Below, one piece after another: positions 18,407 to 26,654 of a DNA stretch of 64,000 nt (the stretch's first letter is position 1; each line of letters begins with the position of its first letter). The stretch lies in NCBI GenBank assembly GCA_001772615.1, contig MEUZ01000003.1, positions 248,001 through 312,000 on the forward strand. Direction: 5' to 3'. The position numbers and the translations under genes are program-made. Below the pieces are notes generated by a model. The model ran no database searches and had not been told where the DNA came from. It saw only the letters and a list, made by a program, of their open reading frames with translations. This DNA comes from a candidate division WWE3 bacterium RIFCSPHIGHO2_01_FULL_40_23. GTDB taxonomy: Bacteria > Patescibacteria > WWE3 > UBA101185 > 2-01-FULL-41-18.

Positions 18407-19435
18407 ATGGAGAAAGAAAATCCGCTTCTTACATACATCATACTCTCGGCGTGTATTCTTTTTTTAATATTCTGGTATATGATAGATACCGACATTATTC
18501 CAAATATCACCACGGCTGAAACCAAACAACTAAATAAAACTAAAGTTATCGGCACCTGGCTTTGGAAAAACCCTGATGAAATATCAAAGGCAGGAACTTT
18601 AAAGCTTCTTGATTTTGCCGCTGAAAATGATATTAATACCGTTTACGTCAGTATTGATAAATATATCTATCTGCACGAGCTTAAAGAAGGAGATGAAAAA
18701 GATAAAAAACTTGAAAGTTTTAACTCCTCGGTCGGCTATTTCATCAGAGAGTCAAATAAAAGAGGGATTAAGGTTGAAGCTCTTATAGGAAATAACAGAT
18801 GGTCCGAAGAAAATTTATCTTATATACCACAAGTTGTGTTGGAATATATTAAAGATTACAATAACCTAAACCCCGAAGCAAAATTTGCAGGACTTCAGCT
18901 TGACATAGAGTTTTACAACAAAGAAGGCCTGAAAGATCCGGTAAAAGAAGGCATGGAATTTCTAACACTTCTTAAAAATCTCACGGATAAAATAAAAGAG
19001 CTCAAAAGTGCTAAGGAAAATAAAGACTTTAGATTTGGAACTACAGTCCCTTTCTGGTTTGATGAAAAATCACAGTCAATTCCCATTGAGGGCGGCAGTG
19101 CTAAACCTATCCTCTATCATATCTTTGATATCTTAAATGAAACCGAGGATAGCTACATAGTTATTATGGCGTACAGAAACTTCACAAGCGGGTGGAACGG
19201 CTCAATATCCATTTCGGAAAAAGAGGTTGATTATTCCTCAAAAGAAAACCTAAAAGTTAAAGTAATAGTCGGACAGGAAACTGCGGAAAATGAAGTAAAA
19301 AAGATAACGTACTTTGGCAAATCCAAATCAAGCTTTCTTGCAAGTTTAAACAGAATTATTAAACACTTTGAGGGTTATTCCGGCTTTGAAGGGATCGCAA
19401 TACACCATCTGGAAAGCTTTTCTAAAATGCGTTAA
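18407..19435 (+). CDS. membrane-anchored TIM-barrel-like protein, putative glycoside hydrolase
   Basis: An N-terminal membrane anchor (about residues 8-26) precedes a domain of about 290 residues with the alternating pattern of a (beta/alpha)8 barrel. Strand ends carry polar residues: VIGTWLW, NTVYVSI, KVEALIGNNRW, AGLQLDIEFYN with the acidic pair Asp/Glu, FGTTVPFWFD, SYIVIMAYRNF, LKVKVIVGQE and FEGIAIHHLESF. The acidic residues after strand 4 and the MAYR strand recall GH18-like hydrolases, but the canonical DxxDxDxE motif is absent, so activity is uncertain. It begins 32 nt after the glycosyltransferase with its own promoter. A synthase/hydrolase pair is common in exopolysaccharide loci, which is the basis for the functional guess. 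Confidence 0.7.
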   Translation: MEKENPLLTYIILSACILFLIFWYMIDTDIIPNITTAETKQLNKTKVIGTWLWKNPDEISKAGTLKLLDFAAENDINTVYVSIDKYIYLHELKEGDEKDKKLESFNSSVGYFIRESNKRGIKVEALIGNNRWSEENLSYIPQVVLEYIKDYNNLNPEAKFAGLQLDIEFYNKEGLKDPVKEGMEFLTLLKNLTDKIKELKSAKENKDFRFGTTVPFWFDEKSQSIPIEGGSAKPILYHIFDILNETEDSYIVIMAYRNFTSGWNGSISISEKEVDYSSKENLKVKVIVGQETAENEVKKITYFGKSKSSFLASLNRIIKHFEGYSGFEGIAIHHLESFSKMR

Positions 19436-19450
19436 TCTTAAAGTTAATTT

Positions 19451-20020
19451 ATGGAAGAAAATAAATCTGAAAATCTGGAAGAAGCTGTTTTTGGGGGAGG
19501 GTGCTTTTGGTGCGTTGAAGCAACTTACCAAAGACTAAAGGGTATTTACTCCGTTGAGTCGGGATATTCAGGTGGTGAAACAGAAAACCCAAAGTATGAG
19601 GAGGTAAGCCGTGGAGACAGCGGACACGCCGAGGTAATCCTGATAAAGTTTAACCCCAGAGAGATTCCTTACAGAACTCTTCTTGATGTATTCTTTGATG
19701 TTCATGACCCAACAACCCTAAACAGGCAGGGAAATGACGTAGGGACGCAGTACAGATCTGTAATTTTTTACACAAATGAAAAGCAGATGCGTGAAGCCAT
19801 GAAAAAGATTGAAGAATTAAACAAAGGCTCCGAACCTGGAAAGCCTATAACCACTTCTTTAGAACCATTCAGGGGATTTTACAAAGCCGAAAGTTACCAT
19901 CAAAACTACTTTAACAATAATCCTGGTAACGCTTACTGCAGTATTGTAATCGTTCCTAAACTTAAAAAATTCAGAGAAAAGTACGCCTCCTTTTTAGATC
20001 CCCGATTAGATCGGGGATGA
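19451..20020 (+). CDS. msrA: peptide methionine sulfoxide reductase MsrA
   Basis: Reduces methionine-S-sulfoxide in proteins using thioredoxin-type electrons. The catalytic Cys18 lies in GGGCFWCVEA; other family signatures are GYSGG, GHAEV, HDPTTLNRQGNDVGTQYRS and YHQNYF. A late Cys in NAYCSI is a candidate resolving residue. The length of 189 aa is normal. The start is 15 nt downstream of the TIM-barrel gene. The last seven codons and the TGA stop are supplied by a palindromic TGTCAT-family element, which has evidently replaced the native 3' end; the residues after KYASF are therefore not conserved sequence. A DsbA-like oxidoreductase lies nearby on the other strand. Confidence 0.95.
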   Translation: MEENKSENLEEAVFGGGCFWCVEATYQRLKGIYSVESGYSGGETENPKYEEVSRGDSGHAEVILIKFNPREIPYRTLLDVFFDVHDPTTLNRQGNDVGTQYRSVIFYTNEKQMREAMKKIEELNKGSEPGKPITTSLEPFRGFYKAESYHQNYFNNNPGNAYCSIVIVPKLKKFREKYASFLDPRLDRG

Positions 20021-20115
20021 CAGGTCCAAATTGTCATTCCTGTGAAAACAGGAATCTAGGATTAGATCCTGAATCAAGTTCAGGATGACATGAGTCTGGT
20101 CTAGAATGACAAAGA
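19998..20115. repeat. composite palindromic element, copy 2
   Basis: Three stem-loops in a row: ATCCCCGAT/ATCGGGGAT (19998-20018), ATTCCTGT/ACAGGAAT with GAAA loop (20036-20055) and ATCCTGAA/TTCAGGAT (20066-20086). They are separated and bounded by GTCAT/ATGACA edges and end near another GAATGACA. The element overlaps the 3' end of msrA. Confidence 0.8.
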
Positions 20116-20120
20116 AGACA

Positions 20121-20261
20121 CTACTTCTTCTCAATATGCTTCCAAAGCCAAATACCAACTAACACAAGGTCAAAAAGAACAATAGCCCACAACAAAACAC
20201 CCAAAACAGGGCCAAGACCGTCCATCATGCCGGAGTATCCGTATCCTCCAAATCCCATCAT
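20121..20261 (-). CDS. 46-aa single-pass membrane microprotein
   Basis: A short reading frame supported by a very strong Shine-Dalgarno (AAAGGAGGTGA, about 20269-20279 read on the minus strand), 9 nt before a double ATG. The product is 46 aa: a Gly/Tyr/Met-rich N terminus (MMGFGGYGYSGMMDG), one hydrophobic helix of about 24 residues (LLWAIVLFDLVLVGIWLW) and a basic KHIEKK tail. By the positive-inside rule the tail is cytoplasmic. The ribosome binding site starts inside the stop codon of the DsbA-like gene, so the two genes form one operon. No family is recognised. It could be an accessory of the thiol oxidoreductase or an independent membrane peptide. Confidence 0.72.
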   Translation of the reverse strand: MMGFGGYGYSGMMDGLGPVLGVLLWAIVLFDLVLVGIWLWKHIEKK

Positions 20262-20276
20262 TAACTGTCACCTCCT

Positions 20277-20915
20277 TTAAAGTTTATCTTCAATAAGCTT
20301 TTTAAACCCTTCATAATCCGGGGGAACTTTTATTTTCCTTCCATTTAGAAAAAAACTCGGGGTAGAAGTAACATAATACTTCTCTCCGCTCTTTAATTGT
20401 TCCTCAACCTTATCCTTAATTTCGAAAAGATCCATATCACTTTTAAATTTCTCCTCATCAAGGCCTAGAGATTTTGCATACTCTGTAAAAAGTTCTTTAG
20501 GTTCGGAGCTCAAAGCCCACTCATCCTGGGTTTCAAAAATCTTATCGTGCATTCCCCAAAACTCACTTTGTTTGCCCGCGGCTTCCGCCGCATAAGCGGA
20601 GACCCGTGAATTTAAATGCTGGCTTAAAGGAAAGTGCCTATAAGAAATAACGAGTTTGTCCGAAAAATCCTCCCCTAGCTTCTTAACAATCGGCTGGTAG
20701 TATTTACAGGCAGGGCATTGAAAATCGCTGTATTCAATAAGAATAACCTTTGCCTCTTTATTTCCTTTGACAAAGTCACTATCCGAGATCTTATCAACAG
20801 GGTAGGCCGTCACCACAGACGAATTTTTACTTTCCAATTTTAAAAGGTAAAATAAGCCAAGTACAAAAACAGCCACAGTGACTATTGAAATTACGATTAT
20901 CGGCTTCTTATTCAC
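20277..20915 (-). CDS. DsbA-like thiol:disulfide oxidoreductase, membrane-anchored
   Basis: Extracytoplasmic thioredoxin-fold protein of the DSBA/DsbG_C group (212 aa). An N-terminal membrane anchor (about residues 6-26) precedes the domain. The active site is Cys67-Pro-Ala-Cys70 in YSDFQCPACKYY, the cis-Pro loop is TSTPSFFLNG, and the helical insert contains AYAAEAAGKQSEFWGMHD, typical of this family. It probably introduces or shuffles disulfides in secreted proteins; the giant surface proteins and the secreted protein at 4889 contain paired cysteines. The start is GTG, with an AATAAT-like -10 only about 6 nt upstream (predicted leaderless). A 46-aa membrane protein follows in the same operon. 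No DsbB or VKOR partner is seen in the window. Confidence 0.92.
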   Translation of the reverse strand: MNKKPIIVISIVTVAVFVLGLFYLLKLESKNSSVVTAYPVDKISDSDFVKGNKEAKVILIEYSDFQCPACKYYQPIVKKLGEDFSDKLVISYRHFPLSQHLNSRVSAYAAEAAGKQSEFWGMHDKIFETQDEWALSSEPKELFTEYAKSLGLDEEKFKSDMDLFEIKDKVEEQLKSGEKYYVTSTPSFFLNGRKIKVPPDYEGFKKLIEDKL

Positions 20916-21060
20916 GAAAGTATTATTGCATAAGAAAAAGCGAAAGAAAATATAAATCTAAAAGCAAAAGTAGCGTCTTTTTGCTTAATGGAATCCAAAT
21001 TACTAAAGAAGGGAGAGGAATATAAGATACTCAAAAGTTTTAAGCTTAACTAGGGCCTTC

Positions 21061-21089
21061 TTGTTTTAGTTATTACTTTCGGGTATTAT
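21061..21089 (+). promoter_or_regulatory. promoter of a predicted leaderless rarA transcript
   Basis: TTGTTT (21061-21066) and TATTAT (21084-21089) are spaced by 17 nt. Six nt separate the -10 from the ATG at 21096, and there is no Shine-Dalgarno. Confidence 0.6.
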
Positions 21090-21095
21090 TTGTGT

Positions 21096-22316
21096 ATGTC
21101 TCCCCTAGCGGACAGAATTCGCCCCACTTCATTAAAAGATTTTATAGGCCAGAAGCACATCCTTGATAAAGAAAAAATTCTCTATAAATCCATAAAAAGC
21201 GGGGACATTTTTTCCATGATTTTCTGGGGGCCTCCTGGAAGCGGCAAAACAACTCTTGCCAGGGTCATTGCCAATGAAATTAAATGCGACTACCTTGAAT
21301 TTTCCGCTGTTAATGCAAAAATAGCCGAACTCAAAAAAATCTTTGAGGATGTAAGAAATAAAAGAAGAGCCGGACACAAAAAAGTAGTAGTTTTTGTTGA
21401 TGAGATACATAGGTTTAACAAAGCACAGCAGGATTCTCTTCTTCCTTATGTTGAAACAGGAGACATAATTCTTATTGGAGCGACAACCGAAAACCCTTCT
21501 TTTGAAATTATATCGTATCTTCTTTCACGAACCAGAGTCTTCACCCTCAATCAACTTTCAAATGAGGAGTTAAAACAGATAGTTGACAGAGCGTTAAAAA
21601 ATAAACAAATAGGCCTTGGAAATTATAAAGTGAAATTTAAAGATGACGCTTTGGATTACCTGATAGAAGGCTCAAACGGCGACTCAAGGATCATTCTTAA
21701 CGCTTTAGAGGCGGGGGTTCACATAGCTTCAAACTCAAAGAAAGAGGTGGTGTTTAACAAAAAACTTGTTGAAGAAGCTCTTCAGAGAAGGTCTTTAATG
21801 TATGATAGAGTGGGAGAGGAGCATTACAATACAATTTCCGCTTTTATTAAATCCATGAGAGCATCTAATGCTGACGCGGCACTTTATTATCTTGCGAGAA
21901 TGGTTGAAGCGGGTGAAGATCCACTCTTTATAGCAAGAAGAATGGTGATTTTTGCGTCCGAAGATATAGGCATGGCACAGCCGACGGCTTTGGTTGTGGC
22001 AAATGAAGTTTTTAAAGCCTGCGATACAATCGGATATCCCGAATGTCAGATAAATCTGGCGCATGGGGTAGTATATCTGGCTCTTGCCAAAAAAGACAGA
22101 ACTGCATGTGACTCATACTTTAAAGCATTAAAAGATGTAAAGACTCTTGGAAATTTGCCAATACCGTTAAATATAAGAAACGCGCCTACTGATTTAATGA
22201 AAGAGCTTGGGTATGGAAAAGGATACGCACCTTATACAAAAGAAAGCCTTCTCCCCGAAAAGCTTAAAGGGAAAAGATATTACATTCAGAGAAAAGGTGA
22301 AGAACCAAAAAATTGA
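21096..22316 (+). CDS. rarA: replication-associated recombination protein A (AAA+ ATPase)
   Basis: Clamp-loader-like AAA+ ATPase (MgsA/RarA, WRNIP1 family) acting at stalled replication forks. It starts with the conserved SPLADRIRPTSLKDFIGQ motif. Walker A is GPPGSGKTT (residues 45-53), Walker B is VVVFVDEIHRFN, sensor 1 lies in IGATTENPSFE and the arginine finger region is LLSRTRVF. A helical C-terminal tetramerisation domain follows (MARMVEAGEDPLFIARRM, ASEDIGMA, YPECQINLAHGVVYLA). At 406 aa it is full length. A TTG-initiated version two codons longer is possible, but the ATG at 21096 gives the family N terminus. It is monocistronic and convergent with the dehydrogenase gene. Confidence 0.95.
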   Translation: MSPLADRIRPTSLKDFIGQKHILDKEKILYKSIKSGDIFSMIFWGPPGSGKTTLARVIANEIKCDYLEFSAVNAKIAELKKIFEDVRNKRRAGHKKVVVFVDEIHRFNKAQQDSLLPYVETGDIILIGATTENPSFEIISYLLSRTRVFTLNQLSNEELKQIVDRALKNKQIGLGNYKVKFKDDALDYLIEGSNGDSRIILNALEAGVHIASNSKKEVVFNKKLVEEALQRRSLMYDRVGEEHYNTISAFIKSMRASNADAALYYLARMVEAGEDPLFIARRMVIFASEDIGMAQPTALVVANEVFKACDTIGYPECQINLAHGVVYLALAKKDRTACDSYFKALKDVKTLGNLPIPLNIRNAPTDLMKELGYGKGYAPYTKESLLPEKLKGKRYYIQRKGEEPKN

Positions 22317-22330
22317 TCTAAAACTCTACG

Positions 22331-22358
22331 ATGTCATTCCCGCGAAAGCGAGAATCTA
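22331..22358. repeat. palindromic TGTCAT element, copy 3
   Basis: GATGTCATTCCCGC GAAA GCGAGAATCTATA: an 8-bp stem with one mismatch and a GAAA loop (22336-22355), between convergent genes. It touches the stop codon of the dehydrogenase gene. Confidence 0.75.
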
Positions 22359-23483
22359 TAAGACTTTCGGGTTAACCTTTATGATCCTGTCGTCTCCTTC
22401 ATTAACGTCTCCCCTCCCATCTCTGTTGCTTGTTGTAAGATAAAAAAATCCGTCACTTCCCAAAGTCACGGTTCTTATCCTCCCGTATTTATTTTTGAAA
22501 TGCTCTTTCAACACTACATTTCCATTACTAATCTTTGCTTCATATAATGCCTCACCTCTTAATCCGCCAAAAAATATACTCCCTTCATAAAAAAGAGCAG
22601 AAGCGGGCGCCCATGTATGATCGGGACCCGAATGAAGAAGCGGATTTTCCATATTTTCCTTCTTTTTATCTCCTTCAATTACAGGCCAGCCGTAATTTTT
22701 CCCTTTTTCTATTAAATTCAGCTCATCAAGACCAGATAAAGCGCCTGATCTCCCATGCTCCGTTGACCAAAGTCTTCCAGCATCATCCCACGTCAAGCCT
22801 TGAGGGTTTCTGTGCCCATATGAATAAACCAGATTATTAAAAGGGTTATCAAGGGGAGCTTTCCCTTCATCAGTCATTCTTAAAATCTTCCCCGCAAGAG
22901 AATTTGTATCCTGGGCCGAGTCCGAATTTGTTGCATCACCTACCGTCACATACAAATAACCGTCAGGCCCAAAAGCCATCCTTCCCCCGTCATGATAAAT
23001 AGCTCCGGGAATACCACCTAAAATCACATTTCTATCTGAAAGGCTTCCGTCTTCGTATTTATACCGCTCAATTCTGTTTTCAAAACCTAAACCCTTTTTA
23101 CTTGTAAGATATAAATAAAGATATCGGTTTTCTAAAAACTTCGGGTGGAGTACTAAACCTAAAAGCCCGCCCTCTCCGTAATGATTAACACCCGAAACTT
23201 TCACTTCCCCTTTTTCACTTCCATCCTTTGAAAATCTTTTCAAAACACCCGTTCTTTCCGTAACCAAAAGGTCACCGTCGGGAAGAAAAGCAATATCCCA
23301 CGGTATTTCAAGATTCTTGGCAAATATTTCCTCGGCGGCAGGTGTCTCTTCCGCTACCTTTTCTTCTTTTTTAGGGATAACCTTCGTGCTCTCCTCCTCT
23401 TTTTGTGAAATTCTCAAATAAAGAAACAACAATGCAGTAAGTAAAATGAGAATAACAATTGAAGTAAGAGTAGCTTTTTTCAT
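22356..23483 (-). CDS. PQQ-dependent sugar dehydrogenase-like beta-propeller (YliI/Asd family)
   Basis: Secreted or membrane-anchored six-bladed propeller (375 aa). An N-terminal anchor (about residues 5-24) and a Glu/Lys-rich linker precede the GSDH domain, with LEIPWDIAFLPDGDLLVTER, GEGGLLGLVLHP, HDGGRMAFGPDGYLYVTVGD, SLAGKILRM, YSYGHRNPQGLTWD, WSTEHGRSG and NYGWPVIEGD. These are signatures of the soluble aldose sugar dehydrogenase/glucose-sorbosone dehydrogenase family. Members can oxidise sugars with PQQ, but no PQQ synthesis genes are in the window, and some members have no proven cofactor. It is the last gene of a three-gene minus-strand operon (FecR - cyclase - dehydrogenase), starting 6 nt after the cyclase stop. 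Confidence 0.9.
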   Translation of the reverse strand: MKKATLTSIVILILLTALLFLYLRISQKEEESTKVIPKKEEKVAEETPAAEEIFAKNLEIPWDIAFLPDGDLLVTERTGVLKRFSKDGSEKGEVKVSGVNHYGEGGLLGLVLHPKFLENRYLYLYLTSKKGLGFENRIERYKYEDGSLSDRNVILGGIPGAIYHDGGRMAFGPDGYLYVTVGDATNSDSAQDTNSLAGKILRMTDEGKAPLDNPFNNLVYSYGHRNPQGLTWDDAGRLWSTEHGRSGALSGLDELNLIEKGKNYGWPVIEGDKKKENMENPLLHSGPDHTWAPASALFYEGSIFFGGLRGEALYEAKISNGNVVLKEHFKNKYGRIRTVTLGSDGFFYLTTSNRDGRGDVNEGDDRIIKVNPKVL

Positions 23484-23489
23484 ACTGTT

Positions 23490-25451
23490 TTATTTCTCAA
23501 GCCAGGTCCAGACGCCGTTCCAATCTTTAAGATCTTTAATCTCCGAAATCCTTTCAATCATTTTATGCGAAGCGGGGTCGGAATTCACACTCCCAAATAA
23601 TTCCTCTGCTTTTTTAAAATCCCCTTTTTGATAATAGCTGAAAGCTTCTTCAAATACCTTTTTTAACTTTTCATTTTCTTCATTTTTCAAAAGAGGTTGG
23701 TATATTTTAACCGGTTTGCTCTTGCCTTTCACAATTACCTCATCAAGCATTCTGAAAATAACTTCGCCGTCAGCCGAAATACCCTCAAGCACCGACTCCG
23801 AGACAATAACACTCACTCCATATTTCTTAGTAAGCCCTTCAAGACGGGAGCCAAGATTAACATTATCTCCAAGAACTGTATAATCAAACCTTCTTCTACT
23901 GCCGACATTTCCCACAACCATAGTTCCGGTATTAAGACCAACCCCTATATGAAGATCCGAAAATCTTTCATCCTCGGTGGAAAGTTTCTTAAGTTTTTCA
24001 TCCATTCTCACTGCTGTTTTTACGGCATTCATCTGATGGAGAAAGTCATCAAGAGGAGCGTTCCAAAAAGCCATGATGGCGTCACCTATAAACTTATCAA
24101 TAGTCCCGTTATTTGAAAGAATAACCTCACACATATTATCAAGGTAATCATTTACAAGATTTATAAGTTCTTCCGGAGTCATTTTTTCAGACAACGTTGT
24201 AAAACCCCTGATATCTGAAAATAGTACAGTCATTACCTTTTGCTCTCCGCCAAGCTTCAAAGCCTCATGGTGCTCCACAAGTTTTTTTAAAAGAGGTGGG
24301 TTTACATACTGTGCGAAAGCCTTTTGAATAAATCTTTTTTCCCGGCTTTCAACCAGATATTTATAAGCTATAAAATATACATAAACTACGGCAAAAAGGA
24401 TGTTAATCTGCACAAACGGGAAACTTACCCCGAAATCAAAAACAAAAAGTCCGATAAGATTAACTACAAGAAGCAAACCAAGAAATATAACAAACTCTAA
24501 AAGATCTTTTTTAATTCTTCTAAAGAGAAAAAGGAGCAGAAAGCTAAAGAGAAGAACTAAAGGGTATAAAACCCAGGGTGAGAGATCTTCCTGGAACCTC
24601 CCCTGCAGAAAAGAATTAACGACGTTGGCGTGGACTTCAATCCCCGGAATTCTCCTTCCAAAAACATCCGTAAAGTTATCATTTAAGTTGCTTTTCAAAT
24701 CCACAGCAGTAGAGCCTACGAGCACAATCTTTCCGGAAAGTGCTCCCTTTTCAATCTTGCCGTTATAAAGATCGGAAAAACTTACGGTTTTAAAACGCAA
24801 GTCAGTGTAATTAAACTTCAGATCATTTTTATAAACTTTGGATCTGTCAAGCCTTACCAAGTTCCCACACTTATCCTGCTCTCGTGAACTTAAGTACTCT
24901 TTGACTATTTTAAAAGCAAAACTTGGCTCACATAAATCTCCCACTTTCCTGGTGCTTCCTATCCTTCTAATCTTTCCATCGCTGTCTTCCTCAAAGTTAA
25001 TATAACCACTTTCAATCTCTCCACCCGCGAAAATACTTTTAAGGACATCTTCATCAACGAGTTTACTCGCAAGCACAAGAGGAAAGTTAATGTTTTTAAG
25101 CTTTTCCGAAAATACCTCATCTTTTTCCCTTTTCTCAAGAAACAAAACGTCAACACCTACAACTTTGGGCTTAGTTTCAATCAAGAAATCAAACGCCTTT
25201 GCAAAGACATCCCTGCCCCACGGCCATGCCCCGATTTCGGATAAGCTCTTATCGTCAATTCCCACTATTAAAATTTCATCTCTTGGTCTGATACTTCCCT
25301 GAAGGCGATCCAAAAACAAAGTGTTAATTTCGGAAAAGTAAGGAATTCTTAAAAACAAGGAAAATAAGGCAAGAAGCAAAAGCGCAAAGAGATAAAAGCG
25401 AAGGCTCTGGGTAAAATTATAATCGGAAAAAAGTCTTTTAAATAAGTTCAT
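23490..25451 (-). CDS. CHASE2-domain adenylate cyclase (class III)
   Basis: Transmembrane sensor that makes a cyclic nucleotide. A first membrane helix (about residues 15-35) is followed by an extracellular CHASE2 domain (about 40-270, GAWPWGRDVFAKAFDFL, VVGVDVLFLE), then three closely spaced helices (about 275-365) and a class III cyclase domain (about 400-585). Metal-binding Asp413 is in LFSDIRGFTT and the second Asp in DKFIGDAIMAFW. The Lys of that motif and the Asp of FDYTVLGD fit ATP as substrate, and the Asn/Arg pair is in NVNLGSRLEG. A short TPR-like tail follows. It overlaps the FecR gene by 4 nt (ATGA). CHASE2-cyclase/FecR pairs occur in other bacteria; the signal is unknown. Confidence 0.93.
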   Translation of the reverse strand: MNLFKRLFSDYNFTQSLRFYLFALLLLALFSLFLRIPYFSEINTLFLDRLQGSIRPRDEILIVGIDDKSLSEIGAWPWGRDVFAKAFDFLIETKPKVVGVDVLFLEKREKDEVFSEKLKNINFPLVLASKLVDEDVLKSIFAGGEIESGYINFEEDSDGKIRRIGSTRKVGDLCEPSFAFKIVKEYLSSREQDKCGNLVRLDRSKVYKNDLKFNYTDLRFKTVSFSDLYNGKIEKGALSGKIVLVGSTAVDLKSNLNDNFTDVFGRRIPGIEVHANVVNSFLQGRFQEDLSPWVLYPLVLLFSFLLLFLFRRIKKDLLEFVIFLGLLLVVNLIGLFVFDFGVSFPFVQINILFAVVYVYFIAYKYLVESREKRFIQKAFAQYVNPPLLKKLVEHHEALKLGGEQKVMTVLFSDIRGFTTLSEKMTPEELINLVNDYLDNMCEVILSNNGTIDKFIGDAIMAFWNAPLDDFLHQMNAVKTAVRMDEKLKKLSTEDERFSDLHIGVGLNTGTMVVGNVGSRRRFDYTVLGDNVNLGSRLEGLTKKYGVSVIVSESVLEGISADGEVIFRMLDEVIVKGKSKPVKIYQPLLKNEENEKLKKVFEEAFSYYQKGDFKKAEELFGSVNSDPASHKMIERISEIKDLKDWNGVWTWLEK

Positions 25452-26617
25452 CTTATCGGCGACTTAAAAATTCTGTTAGGAGAAATGCTTTCGGTTGTCT
25501 CTTCTAACACTGAAGGACTTGACTCCTTTATACCCAAAACATCAGGATTTAAATTTCTTACAGACTCCTCCATTGAGATAAACTTCACAAATCTAAACCT
25601 TTCATCATCCGTAATTTCCCCATCCTCACACATATCCTTTATTACAGCTAAGAGTTTTAAAAAATATTCATATTGCTCATTTTTTATAGTCGAAAGATCA
25701 GAAAGTCTCTTTAGTTCCGAAGAATAATCCTTCTCTCCTCCGAAAGTTTTGCATACCCTATCATCAATAACCTTAAGGTTTTGAAGGGTAAAAATACTGT
25801 CAAGAAGTTCTTCCGAACTTTTTGCCCCTAAAACACTATCCTCTACTTTATTTCTGAAGTCTTGGAGAAAAATAAGATTTTCTCTAAGAAGCTCTTCATC
25901 TTCCCTGATAGTCTTTATAAAAGATCTTAGAGGCTTTTTATCAAAATCCTTATCTATAATTTCATTCCTTCTAAACCACTTTGAGTTTTTTTTCTCATCC
26001 GGAGTATCCGAAACATCAAGGCCCGGTCTTTTTTCAAAATAAGGAACTTTAACCTCTTTGCCGGGATTAATCTGGGTTTTATTCTTCCAGACTTTCTCTC
26101 CGTCTTCAAAAGACACCTGCCCCACCTCAAGTGTCGCTTCGGTCACGTAAATTCTTGAAGGAGTATCGGGATCTTTATCAACTTCTACGGCAAACTTTGT
26201 GCCTCTAACGGTTGCCAAGGCGGTTGGAGTTTCTATATTATACTGCCTTCCTTTCACACTGCTTCTTACCCTATGCCAGGTGTTTCCTGCGCTTTGAAAA
26301 ATTTCCACAGTTTTCCCTTTGGAAGAAACTTTAACTTCAGTATTGGCATCAATTGACATCATTGAGCTATCGGGAAACACAACATGAGCAAGACCCTCTT
26401 CCGTTTTAACAAAAGTATTATCAGGAAGGTCAATATCATCCCACTCAAGCTTTTCATAATCAAGGGACTCACCTTTGTAATAGACATCTCCCATTTCTTT
26501 ATAAAGAGTAAAGCCCTCGGTCTTTAAGTTGGCCAAAAGATAATAGATCCCAGCAATGAGACCTATAACAATTGTGAGCAGGATCAGAAATTTAAATAAG
26601 CCAAATCTTTTTTTCAC
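25448..26617 (-). CDS. FecR-domain membrane protein
   Basis: First gene of the cyclase operon, 389 aa. One N-terminal membrane helix (about residues 9-29) leads to an extracytoplasmic FecR domain (about 60-170, FVKTEEGLAHVVFPDSSMMSI, IFQSAGNTWHRV, YNIETPTALATVRGTKFAVEV). The C-terminal half is helical and charged, without known domain. FecR domains sense ligands or envelope state; in this gene order they are proposed to act on the CHASE2 part of the cyclase. There is no sigma factor or TonB receptor nearby, so this is not a classical FecIR system. The start is GTG with a -10 box (TAAAAT) 9 nt upstream and no Shine-Dalgarno. Confidence 0.9.
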   Translation of the reverse strand: MKKRFGLFKFLILLTIVIGLIAGIYYLLANLKTEGFTLYKEMGDVYYKGESLDYEKLEWDDIDLPDNTFVKTEEGLAHVVFPDSSMMSIDANTEVKVSSKGKTVEIFQSAGNTWHRVRSSVKGRQYNIETPTALATVRGTKFAVEVDKDPDTPSRIYVTEATLEVGQVSFEDGEKVWKNKTQINPGKEVKVPYFEKRPGLDVSDTPDEKKNSKWFRRNEIIDKDFDKKPLRSFIKTIREDEELLRENLIFLQDFRNKVEDSVLGAKSSEELLDSIFTLQNLKVIDDRVCKTFGGEKDYSSELKRLSDLSTIKNEQYEYFLKLLAVIKDMCEDGEITDDERFRFVKFISMEESVRNLNPDVLGIKESSPSVLEETTESISPNRIFKSPIR

Positions 26618-26626
26618 CTTTTAAGG

Positions 26627-26632
26627 ATTTTA
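26627..26632 (-). promoter_or_regulatory. -10 box TAAAAT for the FecR-cyclase operon
   Basis: TAAAAT on the minus strand ends 9 nt before the GTG at 26617, the spacing expected for a leaderless mRNA. No -35 match was found at 16-18 nt. Confidence 0.45.
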
Positions 26633-26654
26633 CCGTAAAAGTTCAAAAAACGAT

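Noticed and set aside
19998..20115. CRISPR array
   Set aside because: The repeated units are palindromes with unequal spacing and differing stem sequences; no constant repeat-spacer structure and no cas genes.
20988..21053. 21-codon plus-strand frame (MESKLLKKGEEY...) between the DsbA-like gene and rarA
   Set aside because: No ribosome binding site, no promoter, and it ends before the rarA promoter; probably chance.
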